From NCBI GenBank assembly GCA_011800805.1, contig MPNW01000035.1, forward strand, positions 1 through 64,000: a stretch of 64,000 bases of DNA. The letters run 5' to 3'. Numbering within the stretch: position 1 is the first letter of the stretch; every line of letters begins with the position of its first letter. This document shows positions 34,967-48,186 of this stretch, piece after piece. This stretch comes from Hirudo medicinalis (Eukaryota > Annelida > Clitellata > Hirudinida > Hirudinidae). A program made the translations under genes and the position numbers. The notes under the pieces were generated by a model. That model was given only the letters and a program-made list of their open reading frames with translations, was not told the DNA's origin and ran no database searches.

Positions 34967-37900
34967 ATGCAGGATGATTGGGTTTGGGTGTCACCAACAC
35001 CAAGGGAGAATTTGACGTGGCTGTGGGGGCTCAAGTGAAGAAATGTGAAAACGATAGCTATCTCGTCGTCGATGACGATAGTAATGTAACTGTGATTAAC
35101 CTGTTACTGATTACTGAAAACTAAATATAATTCAAATGATCTTACTACTTAGAGCCTATAAAAAAAAATACATAACATGACTCAGAGCTACATTGCAAAT
35201 TGTTATTGAAAATTTATACAAGGAAACATGGGTGAGGCCACCAGCGAAACTTCAAGTGATGCATCCCACCTCGGCGAAAGGCGTAGAGGATATGATCCAA
35301 TTGGGAGATTTAAATGAAGCAGGAATCCTCAGAAATCTACTCATTAGATTTAACAATGGCGACATTTACGTATGTTCTGAACTAGACAATGTCAAGCAAT
35401 CAATTCATTACATAACTAATTTTTTCAGACATACACTGGTTCTATTTTGGTGGCCCTAAATCCGTATAAAGTTTTACCGATTTATGGATCTGAAGAAATC
35501 CAGAAATACAAGGATCGAAAAATTGGCGAACTTCCTCCACACATATTTGCTATTGGGGATAACTCTTACCAAAGCATGAAAAGATATCAGGAGAGTCAAT
35601 GCATCATCATCAGGTAAGAAAATGTTTAATCGAACCAATCAATGTTTCTACAAAATCTAAGCCTTCAGATATGATTGATTAATTGATGAATAATTTGTTA
35701 AAAAGAAGTGTCATTTATTGTCCAGTCAAACATTACGAGATTATTTTTAAAACTCACACCATTCGTTCCTAAATTAAGTTTCAATATGAAGCATAAAATA
35801 TGAACAATAAAAAATGAATAATAACAGAAATTAGTTCATTTTATATCAACTGGAGGCATATGTGCAAAGCGTTACTAACATTCTGCTTTAACACTCCTTT
35901 ATATATAAATTGTGTTAAATGTCATTACGGCAATACATTTATTTATGGCAAAATATTTAATTATTTTTATTCAACGAAACACATCATAATCAGAGAAAAA
36001 TTAGTGGCAACAGTCTGCTTTACGAGGCATGGTATAAATGTCTTGTGTGTTATATGCTTGGTCTTATTAGACTCGAATCTCGGAACAATTTTAGGCTGTG
36101 ACACAACATTCTGCTACAATTTTTTACAATTTTTGAGTAAGGTGTTGGTTGTGTCCACATGATTAATAACGGGATGCCGCAAACTGCTGCAAAGGTTGCT
36201 TAAATGCTATGTTTTGGATGGAAGATAAAAATTTCTAACAGTTGAAGCTCTAATTATTTGAATTTATCTTATTTTGCTAACGCAAAAGGTTAAACTGGCT
36301 TTTAAAACCTGCTCTTCAAATATTTTCTTATTACTGATTATTACGTTTTTGCTAGTGGTGAGTCAGGAGCAGGTAAAACTGAGAGCACCAAGTTGATTCT
36401 TCAGTTCTTGGCTGCTGTCAGTGGTCAGCATTCATGGATCGAGCAGCAGATTTTGGAGGCAAATCCTGTCATGGAAGGTCGGTTCCCTTGACGGATTTCA
36501 AAAATTGGATTTTAACACCTCGCGTGTGTCCTTGTTAACGTTGCTTGTCCTCCAGCATTTGGAAATGCCAAGACAGTTCGAAACGATAATTCAAGTCGGT
36601 TCGGAAAGTACATTGATATCTATTTCGATGGGAGTGGCTCAATCGAGGGAGCGAAGATTGAGCAATATTTATTGGAAAAGTCAAGAATCGTCAGTCAGGT
36701 GATATTTCGAATGAAATAATTTACTAACAAATAAGCATCATCATAGGCGCAGCCACGGGGAGTGGGGATCAGTCTGCCTCTCGATATTTTTCTAAATCCG
36801 TGTAATTCATAAATAATAATAATAATAACAATAACAATAACAATAACAATAACAATAACAATAACAATAACAACAACAACAACAACAACAATAATAATAA
36901 TAATACATAAATAGTTTGTTGATCATAATACAGTATATAATTCAGTATATTAGGAAAGCTTTCGACATCAATATTTATTACACATTATAAGTTTCGATGA
37001 CCAAATTACAAGTGTCTTCGCTTTCTTTACGTGTCTTTAGTTTGAAGTTGTTTGACGCTATTCCATCAATGCTACTGCTTTACTATACTTTTACTGTTGT
37101 AATATTTATGTACACGTAAGAACAATTCGCCCCTCCCCACCTCCTCCTTAGACAATTTAAAAATCCTGGCTAAGCCACTGAGCATCATTAAATTAGTCCA
37201 TTGGTATTTTTAGAATCCAGATGAGAGAAACTATCATATATTTTATTGCTTACTGGCTGGTTTGTCTCCTGAAGAGAAGCAAATGTTGGAACTCACCAGA
37301 GTTGAGGACTACTTCTACTTAACTCAAGTAAATTCATTCATCCATTGAATTAAAATGACGACGTGCAGCAACTTGATAAAATTAAAGGGCAATTGTGTGT
37401 CATGTGATGGAAGAAACGATGCTTCTGAGTTTGCTGATATCAGAGCTGCTATGAAGATCCTGACATACACTGATGATGAAATCAACATACTCTTCACAAT
37501 CTTGGCTGCATTACTCCATCTTGGAAATGTGACCTACAACAGTTGAGAAAAATTATTGAATTTATATCAGTTCCACTCTGAATGGCAAATTGTTTCCTTA
37601 AATGAGTTTCGCAAAAAGCTTTTAACTTAGTCAGTTTTAATGGTTCATTCATCTTTTATTTTAATTCCAGGTGCCATGGTCAAAAACATGGAAGCATCAG
37701 AAATTGTTGGCTCTGATAATGTTGACAGAACATGCAGACTTCTTGAGGTTAAATTTGGCACAATAACATATTTGTTATGTCATGTCTAATAATTTCACAA
37801 AAGAAAAAAAAATCGTTAACTACAAAATTTCAGCTGAAAGCAGCCGACCTGAGTGCAGCTTGGTGAGCAAGACAATCAGTACAAGAGGAGAAAATGTCAG

Positions 37901-40900
37901 AACCTCGTTGAGTGTCGCAAATTCCCTAGACGTCAGGGATGCCTTCGTCAAAGGAATTTATGGTCGAATGTTCATCTGGATCATCGACAAAATCAATGAA
38001 GCAATTTTCAAAACAACCAAGGAAACGTTGAGAAGCAAAAGCTCTATTGGTGTCTTGGATATCTTTGGTTTTGAGAATTTTGAGAAAAACAGGTAAGTAA
38101 CAACTCATTGGTTAAACTCCTTAATGAAGGTTTTCTCAGAGCACTTTTTTACCCATTGGCAGTTTTGAACAGCTTTGCATAAATTATGCTAACGAAAATC
38201 TTCAACAGTTCTTTGTTCAACATATTTTCAAATTAGAACAGGTCGGTTTCAAGTAATAAACAATGTATAGATGGGATTCTAAGAACCTATTCAATGCAGG
38301 AAGAATATGACAATGAAGGCATTAATTGGAGTAGGATAGAATTTGTGGACAACCAAGAAGTGTTAGACCTGATTGCTGTCAGACCACTCAATATTTTTGC
38401 CTTGGTGGATGAGGAGAGCAAATTTCCCCAAGGATCAGATGCAACTTTACTATCAAAACTCAACCAGAATCATTCAAAAAATGCCTTCTATTGCCAGGCA
38501 AAATCTGACAATGTCAAAAACTTTGCCATTGTTCATTTTGCTGGCATCGTGGCTTATAACGTCATTGGTAATTCTTGTTTCACATCTTCTGATAATACGT
38601 TTTGAAGCAAGATAATTTTATTATGATGTGAAATTTTACATCAGGATTCTTGGAGAAGAATCGAGATACGTTTAGCATCGACCTGCTGCAAGTTGTCCAA
38701 CAGTCCTCTATGAAGTTTCTGACAAACCTGTTCAAGGATGATTTTGCATTTGTCAGTGAATTATATTTATTAAATTTCTTTTATTGTTTTGAATTGTCTT
38801 AAAATAAATTAGTATTTACAGATAACTGACACAAGAAAAAGAGCTCAAACACTTGGCTCTCAATTCAAAAAGTCACTTGAACTCCTCATGAAAACCCTCA
38901 GCAACTGCCAGCCATTCTTCGTCAGGTGCATCAAACCCAACGAGCTGAAGAAACCCTTGGTATGACTGCCATTTGTGTAATGGTGCTGATTTTAACTTTG
39001 AATAAAAACTTTGAATTCTGATAGGTTCCTAGTTTATAATTACATAATATCAATAACAATTATTGCCTGTGATGATGGCAGTTGTTTTTTGCGGTAGATG
39101 TTTGACAGAACCCTTTGTGTGAGGCAACTGAGGTACTCGGGTATGATGGAAACCATCACCATAAGAAGAAAAGGCTACCCCATTCGCCACACCTTCCCAG
39201 AATTTGTAGACAGATACAGAATTCTGACCACTGGAATTCCTTCTTCATCCTGTGTTGATGACTGCAAGTCTGCCTCTGGTAAAATATGTTCTGCTGTACT
39301 TGGTGATGCAGACTTTCAGCTGGGAAAGAGCAAAGTTTTTTTGAAGGTTGGTTATTTCAGTTTTTTTAAACGTTATTATTTTTTTTTGGCTTTTAAATGC
39401 TTTGAGAGACTTTAAAAGCTCAACTTCGATTAATTTTAATCATGATTAAAGATTAGTTTACGAGTTTATTAGTTTACGAAAATTTTTTAAATTCAGGATG
39501 CGCAAGATGCATTCTTAGAGCAAGAAAGAGACAGAATCCTGACTTTGAAGTTGGTGACAATCCAGAAAACGATCAAGGGTTGGCAGTATCGCATGAAGTT
39601 CAAGAAAACCGTTTCGTCGTGTGTTGTTCTTCAGAAGTTTGTTAGGAGTTATCAGGCTCAGAAGAAGTTTGGACAGGTACTGTTATGCCTCATGAAGTTT
39701 CTTGCATCATTCCCACTCTCACCATTTGAATTTAATTTGCAACATATTACAAGTGCTTATCGGTTTAATCTTTCACGTTATTTCCTAAAATTACTGTGCA
39801 GATGAAACTAGGATATTCAAGACTTCAAGCTCTTGTTCGATCAAGAGCCCTTGCACATCAGTTTGGAATGCTCAGAAAGAAGATGTTCGCTTTCCAAGTA
39901 TGTCTTTTATTAATTATTTCTCAAGGATGTGTTAAATCTGTATTTTATAAGTGTAATCATGTAAATATCATTTCAATATATGATGAAAACATTAAGACCT
40001 TTACTTCATTTGATTTATTAAGAAGACAATGTTGTGATTGTAGAGGTTCTGCAGTGCTTACTTCTACAGTCGAATTTATGTGAAGAAGCTGAGCAGTGTA
40101 ACAGTGCTGCAAGCTGGTGCTCGTGGCATGATTGCAAGGTCTCAATATTGGAGGATGAAGATGGCTGTGAGTGCTTCAATGTTAAATAGTCGAATAGAAT
40201 ATTAAGGGTCGAATCATCAATCATCACTCAACTTTGTTTTACAAAGGCACATGTTACAAATGATATCATTAAGTTTTTCACTCTTCATTAATGTTAAATC
40301 ATTACTCAGAAATTGCTTTGAAATTTCAGAGCCAGAAAAGATTGGAAGCTGACAGACTGAGACAAGTTGAAGAGAAGGAATTAGAGAAATCTCTTGGGAA
40401 AGCTAAAGCTAAAGAAGAGGCTGAAAGATTGCACAGGGTAAGTGTTATAATGCTTCCCAGCTTGGGTTATGTGTAATTTCAGGAAATTAATAAAAAAAAT
40501 AATTTTGTTGTAAAAAAAAATTATATTTCTCATTGAAAATCTCCAGGAGAGACTCGCTCATATCGACGAAGAAATTGCGGGCGAAGAGGCAAGAAGGAGG
40601 TCTGACATTCTGAGCAAGAAGAGACTCATTGATGCAGCCAATAGGAGGAACGAACCCATCAACGAAGATGAGGTCATCGACGAAATGTTCGACCTTCCAG
40701 AAAGTTCTGCACACAACGACAGCGGAACTTCATTCCAAGTGATTAACATTTATTAATATTTATTATTACAAATGTGCAAATGAATAAATAATTTATTTTC
40801 TCATAAATGTATTAAAATTATATTAAAATTTCCCAGGGTTTGAAACCACTTGGTGATCAAAACTACAATGCAAGCACACTGGACCTCTCTCGTTCCCACC

Positions 40901-43900
40901 TGCCACTACCTGATGATGATGACGAGAACATAATGGAGTATAAGTTTGCCAGGTTTGCTGCCACCCATTTCCAGAATAATTCCACCAATACCCACATCAA
41001 CAGAACCCTCAAATACCCACTCTTACAGCTGAAGGATGAAGGAGATCAAATTGTTAGTTGATATGAAAAAAATAGAATTTAATTTAATTGGAGTTTGAAT
41101 TTATGATTTATTTCTATGAAGTAGTTATTCTTGATGAGGTTCTATATTATGTCGTGCCATTGCATGTTGATGCCTAATTATCAAATATGTTATATTTACA
41201 TCAATCTTTCTAAACAAATAAATAATTTCATATAACTCCATTGTTTACTTTTTCTGAAATGAAAGTATTCATAAAATTGATAACTTTATTTTGTGTTACA
41301 AATTATTAATTATTAATCCATAATTATTAATGCAACAGGCAGCTCTTTCTGTATGGATTACGATTCTGAGGTTCATGGGTGACCTTCCTGACTTCAAGTA
41401 TCCAGTCAGTGCTGGTGAAAGCAGGGTGAGGATTTCTAAAGGGGTTTAAACAACAAAAGCATACCTTAAGTAAACACTTCGAAATATGTAAGATTGTTAT
41501 TCTATCACTATAAGCTTTAGATATAATATAAAAGTACTTGTGTGTTTGTCTGTCTCAAGAACTCCCAACCTGTGAACGGTAGCGACTTGAAATTTGCACA
41601 CGTCATTCTCTAACCTAGGTCAACTGTATTATTTTCAACCTTCAAGAAAGCAAGAAGCATTGTGCTCCCGTTGCCAAATCATCATAGTTATGAAACGGAC
41701 TTTAATCGATTAAATAAATATTAAATAAGTATTGTATTAGTATTGTGCACCCGCATGGTCTAATGGTTTAATGGTCTAATGGCCTTTCTCGATTGCAGCA
41801 TGGATTCGAATCCCATTGCGGGAGAACCCTCCTAATCATCCAGTTCTTTGAAGGCTATATTTGAAGGATGTAAATAATAATGGGATGAATAAAATTAATT
41901 ATAATGAATACAAACTGAGTTTGAATATATCACTGGCAAAACCGGTTTAAAAAAGCTAGTATTTAATAAATTATAATAAAGATGAGTTATTATGTTCATT
42001 AGGACAACACTCCAGTGATGACAAAGATTTACACAACCCTTGGAAGGAAGTTCAACCAGAAGGATCTCGAAGAGGCTCAGAGGATGGGGTCTGATATTGT
42101 AAGTATTCCATGTTCTGATATTATAAGTATTCCTGATGATTTGCTTTTATAGTGAATGGATCTGTGCTTCTGAATTTGAACTTGACTCAATCCATTTAAT
42201 AATATTTGGCAATAAGCATTTAATTTTCAAATGCAATCATTATATACTCACAAATAATTATCTTAAAATAAAGGAGAACAACACAAACACTACATACCAA
42301 GATGGTAGGAGAACGACCAAGAAGAAGATGATATCAATGACATTGAGAAAGAAATCCAAAATAACTGAAGAAATATCCAACAGTTTGAAGGAAGGAGAAT
42401 ACGTTCCAATGCCAAACTCACTGATGGATGATCGACCAATGACAAACCTTGAAAAGCTCCACTTCATAATAGGCAATGGAATCCTAAGACCAGACATCAG
42501 GTAAGAATAAGTTTCAATTAACTATTAAAACAATTTCGATTTCCTGCAGTCAGCATCTAAAAAAGGTTTCATGAATTTGCAGAGATGAAATTTATTGTCA
42601 AATCTGCAAACAACTTTCTCAGAATGAGTCGAAGGCCAGCATGGCCAGAGGGTGGATTCTTCTTTCTCTCTGCGTCGGATGCTTTGCTCCCACCGAAGCG
42701 GTTGCAATGATTTTAAAAATAAATTTGAGGAAGACTTCAAATATTATCAAGAGTTTTTTTCAATTTTCAGTTTGTAAAATATCTGAGGTGCTTTATAAAA
42801 GAAGGTCCTGCGGGATATGCACCATATTGTGAGGAGAGACTCAGGAGAACATTTGCCAATGGACCAAGAAATCAGCCTCCGAGCTGGTTGGAGCTTCAAG
42901 CCACAAAGTCCAAGAAGCCCCTGATGCTTCCAATCACCTTCATGGATGGCAACACAAAGACTTTATTGGCTGACTCTGCCACAACAGCAAAAGAATTGTG
43001 CCAACAGCTGTCATCGAAGATCAACTTGAAGGACCAGTTTGGATTCTCCCTTTATATAGCCCTCTTTGACAAGGTATTTAAATTTATAGTTGATGTACAA
43101 CTTTTTTAATTTGTTTCCATTTGCCTATGCTTATGTTATTTACCATTGATCTTGATTTATTCTTATGAATGGCATTATATTTGCTAATTAGAATTATCTC
43201 AGTTCATTTATTGTGCAGGTTTCTTCGCTTGGAAGTGGTGGTGATCACGTGATGGATGCCATCTCTCAGTGCGAACAGTACGCCAAAGAAATGGGTGCTC
43301 AGGAAAGGAGCGCCCCTTGGAGACTCTTCTTCAGGAAGGAAATTTTTGCTCCTTGGCACGATCCGTCTGCTGACAACGTAGCCACGGAGTTGATCTATCA
43401 ACAGGTGGTCAGAGGAGTGAAGTTCGGAGAGTACAGATGTGATAAGGTTTTACTAGCTGGTTTTGTCAACTCTCATCAGTATAACATTATACAACTAATA
43501 TAGAAAGCGTTCATGTGAAATGTTTCAATATTTTCATCACCAGGATGAGGATTTAGCTCTCATAACTGCTCAGCAGTTTTACATTGACTTTGGAAATATT
43601 CTTGCACCAGAGAGACTGCAAAATCAAATACATCAATACATTCCTGACAGCTACCTGAACAGCAAGAGTATCAACTATTGGGTCCAGAAGACATATGATA
43701 CCTTTAAGACCACTTACTTCACTAAGGCAAGTTTTCAAGGCAAAGTTTAAAACTTTGCATTTACATTTAACAATAACTTATGTTAACTAGTTTGTTTGAT
43801 CATTGTAAAAGGAACAAAAGTCCCCTGAGAAGATAAAGGAAGATGTTGTAAACTTCGCAAGGTTTAGATGGCCACTGCTCTTCTCTAGATTCTATGAAGC

Positions 43901-46900
43901 TTACAAATTCGCTGGACCCAGTCTGCCAAAGAATGATGTCATCATTGCTGTTAATTGGACGGGCGTTTATGTTGTTGACGAGTCAGAACAGGTACTTTTG
44001 GAGTTGTCTTACCCAGAAATCACTGCTGTATCCTGCAGCAGGTATGTTGGACAATTGTTTTTGGAATCATTTTTAAAATGCCACAGATGTCAAAAAAAGA
44101 TTATTTTTAATGAAAATGTTGATTTTGGCATTTCAAAAACCTTCATAAGGACTGGCAAGATACATGGTCAGAGTTTCACACTGGCCACTTTGAAGAATGA
44201 TGAATATACTTTCACATCTCCAAATGCTGAGGACATCAGAGACCTTGTCATAACCTTCTTAGAAGGACTCAAGAAGCGATCAAAATATGTCATTGCCCTC
44301 CAAGATTACAAACCTCCAAGTAGGTTTCTAAAACATCTTTATTGAGTAAAAGAATTACAAATATTTCGTGCTGATTGCTAATACTACTATTAATATTATT
44401 ACTCATTAATTATTTACTAAAACTTATTAATTATTATAATTTATTCTTCACAGGTGAGGATCCTTCCTTCTTGGTGCTCAAGAGGGGAGACTTGATATTC
44501 CTAAAGGGCTCTGGGGAATCTGCCATGACGACGGGTTGGTGCTCTGGAGTCAGTACGTCGAGCAAGAAGGAAGGTGATTTCCCGGCTGAATGTGCTTACA
44601 TTCTACCCTGCATTACCAAACCATCGGCCGAACTTTTGGTAAGTTTTGGTGACTCAATACATTTCATTTATCAATGAGCACATAGTTATTTCAAAAATTA
44701 TTTTCAATAGAGTTATGAAGTTACTAAGTCATGCATGAAATGAAAAAATATTTACGTTATATTTCGCTACTATTTTCGTTATTAAAATTGAATTTTAATT
44801 CTGCAGCAAATGTTCTCCAAGCAACCCCAGGAGAAATACATGAATTCAGCACCATCATCAGTTGTTGATGCTTCCAGTTCTTATTACACTCTTGAGAGTT
44901 ACTCATATGATCACTTCAGGTATCCATCTAAATGCTTCATGAATAATCATTAAAAATAAGAGCCAATCTAACTAATCCCTGACTTTGACTGCACCTGATT
45001 GATTAAAACTTTGCCAGACCCCCTCCAAAAAAAACCATTGCAACGAGGACAATCGCCACAATCAGGAAGAGAGCAGACGATGCACTTTGGAAGCATTCCA
45101 CTCAATCCATTAAGCAGCCTCTCCTTAAGAAACTCATGCAGGATGCTAACCTCTGCAATGCTGCCTGTGAATCCTTCATGAATATCCTTTTTTTTTTCAA
45201 ATTAGCTGGTTGTTTTCAGAATTGTTGATCTTGATCCTTATACGCATTAAGTATTCTTAATCTAATTTTTTTTTTTATTATGGAATTAAATATTTACTTC
45301 TGTTAAAAGTTGTGACCTTAGCAAAGATTACCTATCTTAAGGTACATGGGAGACCATCCATCAAAGATGCCTGTTGATTATCCTGAACTGGCACAAAATG
45401 TTTTCAAAAGTGCTGTTGATAACGTAATCATTTTTTTCTCATCTATTTCTTTATGCCTCAAACATGCTTCATAAATAACATCAAATTTTTGCAATTTACT
45501 TTTAAAAAATTCAGGATCTGATGAAAGATGAAGTGTATTGCCAAGTTGTCAAGCAGTTAACTAATAACAAGAGCAAGTGAGTCCATTAATACATTCATAA
45601 TTAGTTAAAATTAGTATTTCATATTTTTTAAATTTATGATTAGACATAGTGAAGCAATCGGATGGCAACTCATGTGGCTTCTGACTGGAATGTTCGCACC
45701 GAGCACAAATCTGTCGAAGGAAATCCAACTTTTCCTCAAGTCCAGAAGTTCAGACATTCCTGCTGCAGCTCAATGTCTCACAAGGCTTGCCAAAGTTATC
45801 AAGTGAGTTGTGGTTAATTACTAAATTATTTTACAGAATTGTTTAAAAAAGCATTTTGACTTAAAGGTCGGGAGGTCGTAAATATCCACCCCATCCTGTA
45901 GAGGTATCAGCCAGTAGGTCCCCTGACAAGATTGTGAAACAGAACATTTTCTTCCCCGATGACACCGTTTCAGAATACCTCATAGAATCAAACATGAAAG
46001 CAAAAGAACTCTGTGACATGATTGCTTCCCAGTTGAAACTCAAGAGTGTTGATGGATTCAGCTTGTTCATTAAAGTTGAAGATAAAGGTTTGTTTCAGAG
46101 CTAATAATAATTTTCCGATGTTGTGAGTCACACTTTAACTTAACACGATGATTGATGTGTTAATAGTCTTAGGACCAGCATAACTATCACTTTGACCTTC
46201 TGAAATATTGTTTATTGATAATTAAACAATTTGATATAATTTTCAGTCATCAGTACCCCTGAAGGAGAGTTTTTCTTTGATTTTGTTCAGTACCTGTCTG
46301 AATGGATTAGCAAAATAAAATCAAGGTCAGGTCATGTACCCCAATACCAAGTGTTCTTCATGAAAAAGTTGTGGTCAAGCACAGTGCCTGAATTTGATGT
46401 AAATGCAGACACTAAGTTCCATTACTATCAGGTTTGTCAGCTTGATTATTAGAGATTATTTGTTGGAAATCATTTTTTCATTCTTTCGATCCTTATTATC
46501 TCAGTAATTCATAAAATAGGAACTTCCAAAATACTTGAGAGGCTACCACAAATGCACAGAAGAAGAGGCAGTCAATCTTGGTGGACTTGTGGCTCATATT
46601 AAATTTGGAGAAAAACCTGAAAGTGTCTCATCCCTCAGCACTGAGTTAGCAAACTTGTCAAAATCTCTTTTTAAAAATTAAACTATTTGTATAAGCAAAT
46701 TTTATACAAAGACTAGATAATAATTTGCTTCTTACAAAATGTTCATTTTTATAAATCTCAGTCCTAAAGCAAGATTTTCATTTCAGCAAACTGCTGACTG
46801 AGACGATCCCAATCAATTTGCACAAGTCAATGAGTGAAAGTTCATGGAAGGAGGTTGAAACTGAAAACATCAAATTAACTATTCTGCCATTATTAATGTT

Positions 46901-47794
46901 AAATTGGCTGTTTGTGTAATTTCTACCAGAAAATCCTTGCATCATACAATGAGTGCAGCAGGCTGACTGATAAAGATGCTAAGATTACCTTCCTAAAACA
47001 GATTTACTACTGGCCTACTTTTGGGTCAGCATTCTTTGATGTCAAGGTAATGCATGTTTCAAATGGCATTTGCTTGTGTGCTTCAAAAAACTTCAAAACA
47101 ATTGATTTTTGTTCCTTCCAGCAAACATCAGATGTGTCACTTCCACAAATTTTGACACTTGCAATAAACAAACAGGGAGTAATTCTCATCGACCCAAACA
47201 CCAAAGTAACTTCCAACTTGATGCTGATACATATATATCTTCTTTTAAGAAGAGCAATCAATTTATTATTTTGATGGTGTTGCGATCAGATCAGACCCGA
47301 TAGAATCATTCCCTACTTTCATTATTTAATTACATCAGGAAAATCGCTTGTTCAAACCTAAGATTGAATCTATACATTAATTCAAGGATATTTCTTTGGT
47401 GCATGAAAGTCATTCCTGTGTGATTAGGCATTTGTTTCAATCTTGTAGCTAAGTTCTCATCTTATATTTTAGTGTGGTGACTATTTTTTCATCTGTGATT
47501 GGCATTTTAGGATATTCTGAGGACATATCCATTCACTAAGATTGCTCGCTGGAGCAGTGGAACATCCTTCTTCCACCTGATGATTGGAAGTGTCGTCAAC
47601 GGAACCAAACTCCTTTTTGAAACAGTTTTGGTATGTAATATACTCACCAATGCACATCATTAATATCAATGAAATGTCAACAATTAAATTGTTCTATTTA
47701 CCAGGGCTACAAGATGGATGACCTTTTGACCTCATACATCGGTCTCATGCTTGCCACCCTCAACAAGTACAAGACCATCAAGAAGCCCCACTAA
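34967..47794 (+). CDS. MYO7A: Unconventional myosin VIIa
   Basis: Actin motor with MyTH4-FERM tails, used in stereocilia, bristles, microvilli and phagosomes. Forty-three coding exons, from 34967-35085 (MQDDWVWV) to 47705-47794 (stop TAA), sum to 6502 nt. With two single-base gaps restored this gives about 2167 residues, the family's usual length. Motor (1-~720): [11 protein letters not shown]-loop in the 36356 exon, [10 protein letters not shown] switch I, DIFGFENF switch [16 protein letters not shown] motifs about 720-855, charged helix about 855-955, MyTH4-1 about 1030-1200 ([23 protein letters not shown]), FERM-1 about 1200-1570 ([31 protein letters not shown]), SH3 about 1575-1635, MyTH4-2 about 1670-1830 ([10 protein letters not shown]), FERM-2 to the end ([20 protein letters not shown]). 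Frame breaks lie at about 34991-35001 and 37855-37859. One intron is U12 AT-AC and one is GC-AG. AATAAA at 47874. Confidence 0.95.
36811..36906 (+). repeat. AAT/AAC microsatellite in MYO7A intron
   Basis: AATAACAATAAC-type repeats in the 36699-37213 intron. Confidence 0.9.
41677..41735 (+). mobile_element. Truncated non-LTR 3' tail (copy 2) in MYO7A intron
   Basis: AAATCATCATAGTTATGAAA followed by CGGACTTTAATC and an AAATAAAT-type tail. It is nearly identical to the 3' end of the RNase H-bearing element at 53.3 kb. It lies in the 41426-42002 intron, which also holds unclassified repeat-like sequence from about 41520. Confidence 0.55.
41745..41900 (+). repeat. tRNA-like SINE head in MYO7A intron
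   Basis: Two exact copies of a perfect Pol III A box (TGGTCTAATGG at 41756-41766 and 41772-41782) and a near B box, GGATTCGAATCCC (41802-41814). The A box appears duplicated by slippage. No full cloverleaf forms. It sits directly after a non-LTR tail. Confidence 0.5.
43727..43811 (+). other. GC-AG intron in MYO7A
   Basis: The exon ends TTCACTAAG and the intron begins gcaagt, with an otherwise perfect U2 donor. The acceptor is aaaag/GAACAA. Phase 0 is kept on both sides and no in-frame GT donor is available. Confidence 0.75.
45182..45331 (+). other. U12-type AT-AC intron in MYO7A
   Basis: The intron starts atatcctttt, the exact minor-spliceosome AT-AC donor, and ends gattac. A U12-like branch site, gaccttagc (45314-45322), lies about 11 nt upstream of the end. 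Splicing here joins ...ESFM to [10 protein letters not shown] in phase and aligns without gaps to the MyTH4 domain of MYO7A (..LAFIAVLKYMGDYP). No GT donor exists at the exon end. Confidence 0.85.
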
Positions 47795-48186
47795 TGGGGC
47801 AATATAGTGGATTGAACTCAGATTTATTTTTTTATGTTTAAAAACAATTGTTTAAATGCCTCTCTTCCAATTGAATAAATGATATTTAGTAAAGCTTCTC
47901 ATTGAAGATTGAATAATTAATTACAATTACCTTGCTTGTAAACACATGCTTTCACTGCCATGAGCATTTATAACTCTGTAAGCATCTTCGTTATTCGAAT
48001 CAGTTGTATTTATGTGAACTTTCATATTTTTAGGCTGTTAGTGCTATGATTACATAAAGCTATATATAGCTAATAGAACATATAACTAAAACCAATCAAA
48101 TACTAAAGTGTGAAGAAGGCACAATCCACAAGGCATTCAATCATTTTTAACAATTTTTATGTATTTTTTTATGAGTTCACATCTTA
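47795..48186. other. MYO7A/TMEM223 tail-to-tail spacer
   Basis: 3' UTRs of the two convergent genes; nothing else seen. Confidence 0.6.

Noticed and set aside
35860..36162. 100-codon open frame
   Set aside because: It lies in the 35614-36355 MYO7A intron, has low-complexity Phe/Ile/Cys composition and no family resemblance.
47007..47261. 84-codon minus-strand frame
   Set aside because: Antisense of MYO7A FERM-2 exons.
34967..47794. MYO7A as a pseudogene because of two frameshifts
   Set aside because: Forty-one other exons are intact, phases agree and conservation runs to the stop codon. Sequence errors are the simpler explanation.
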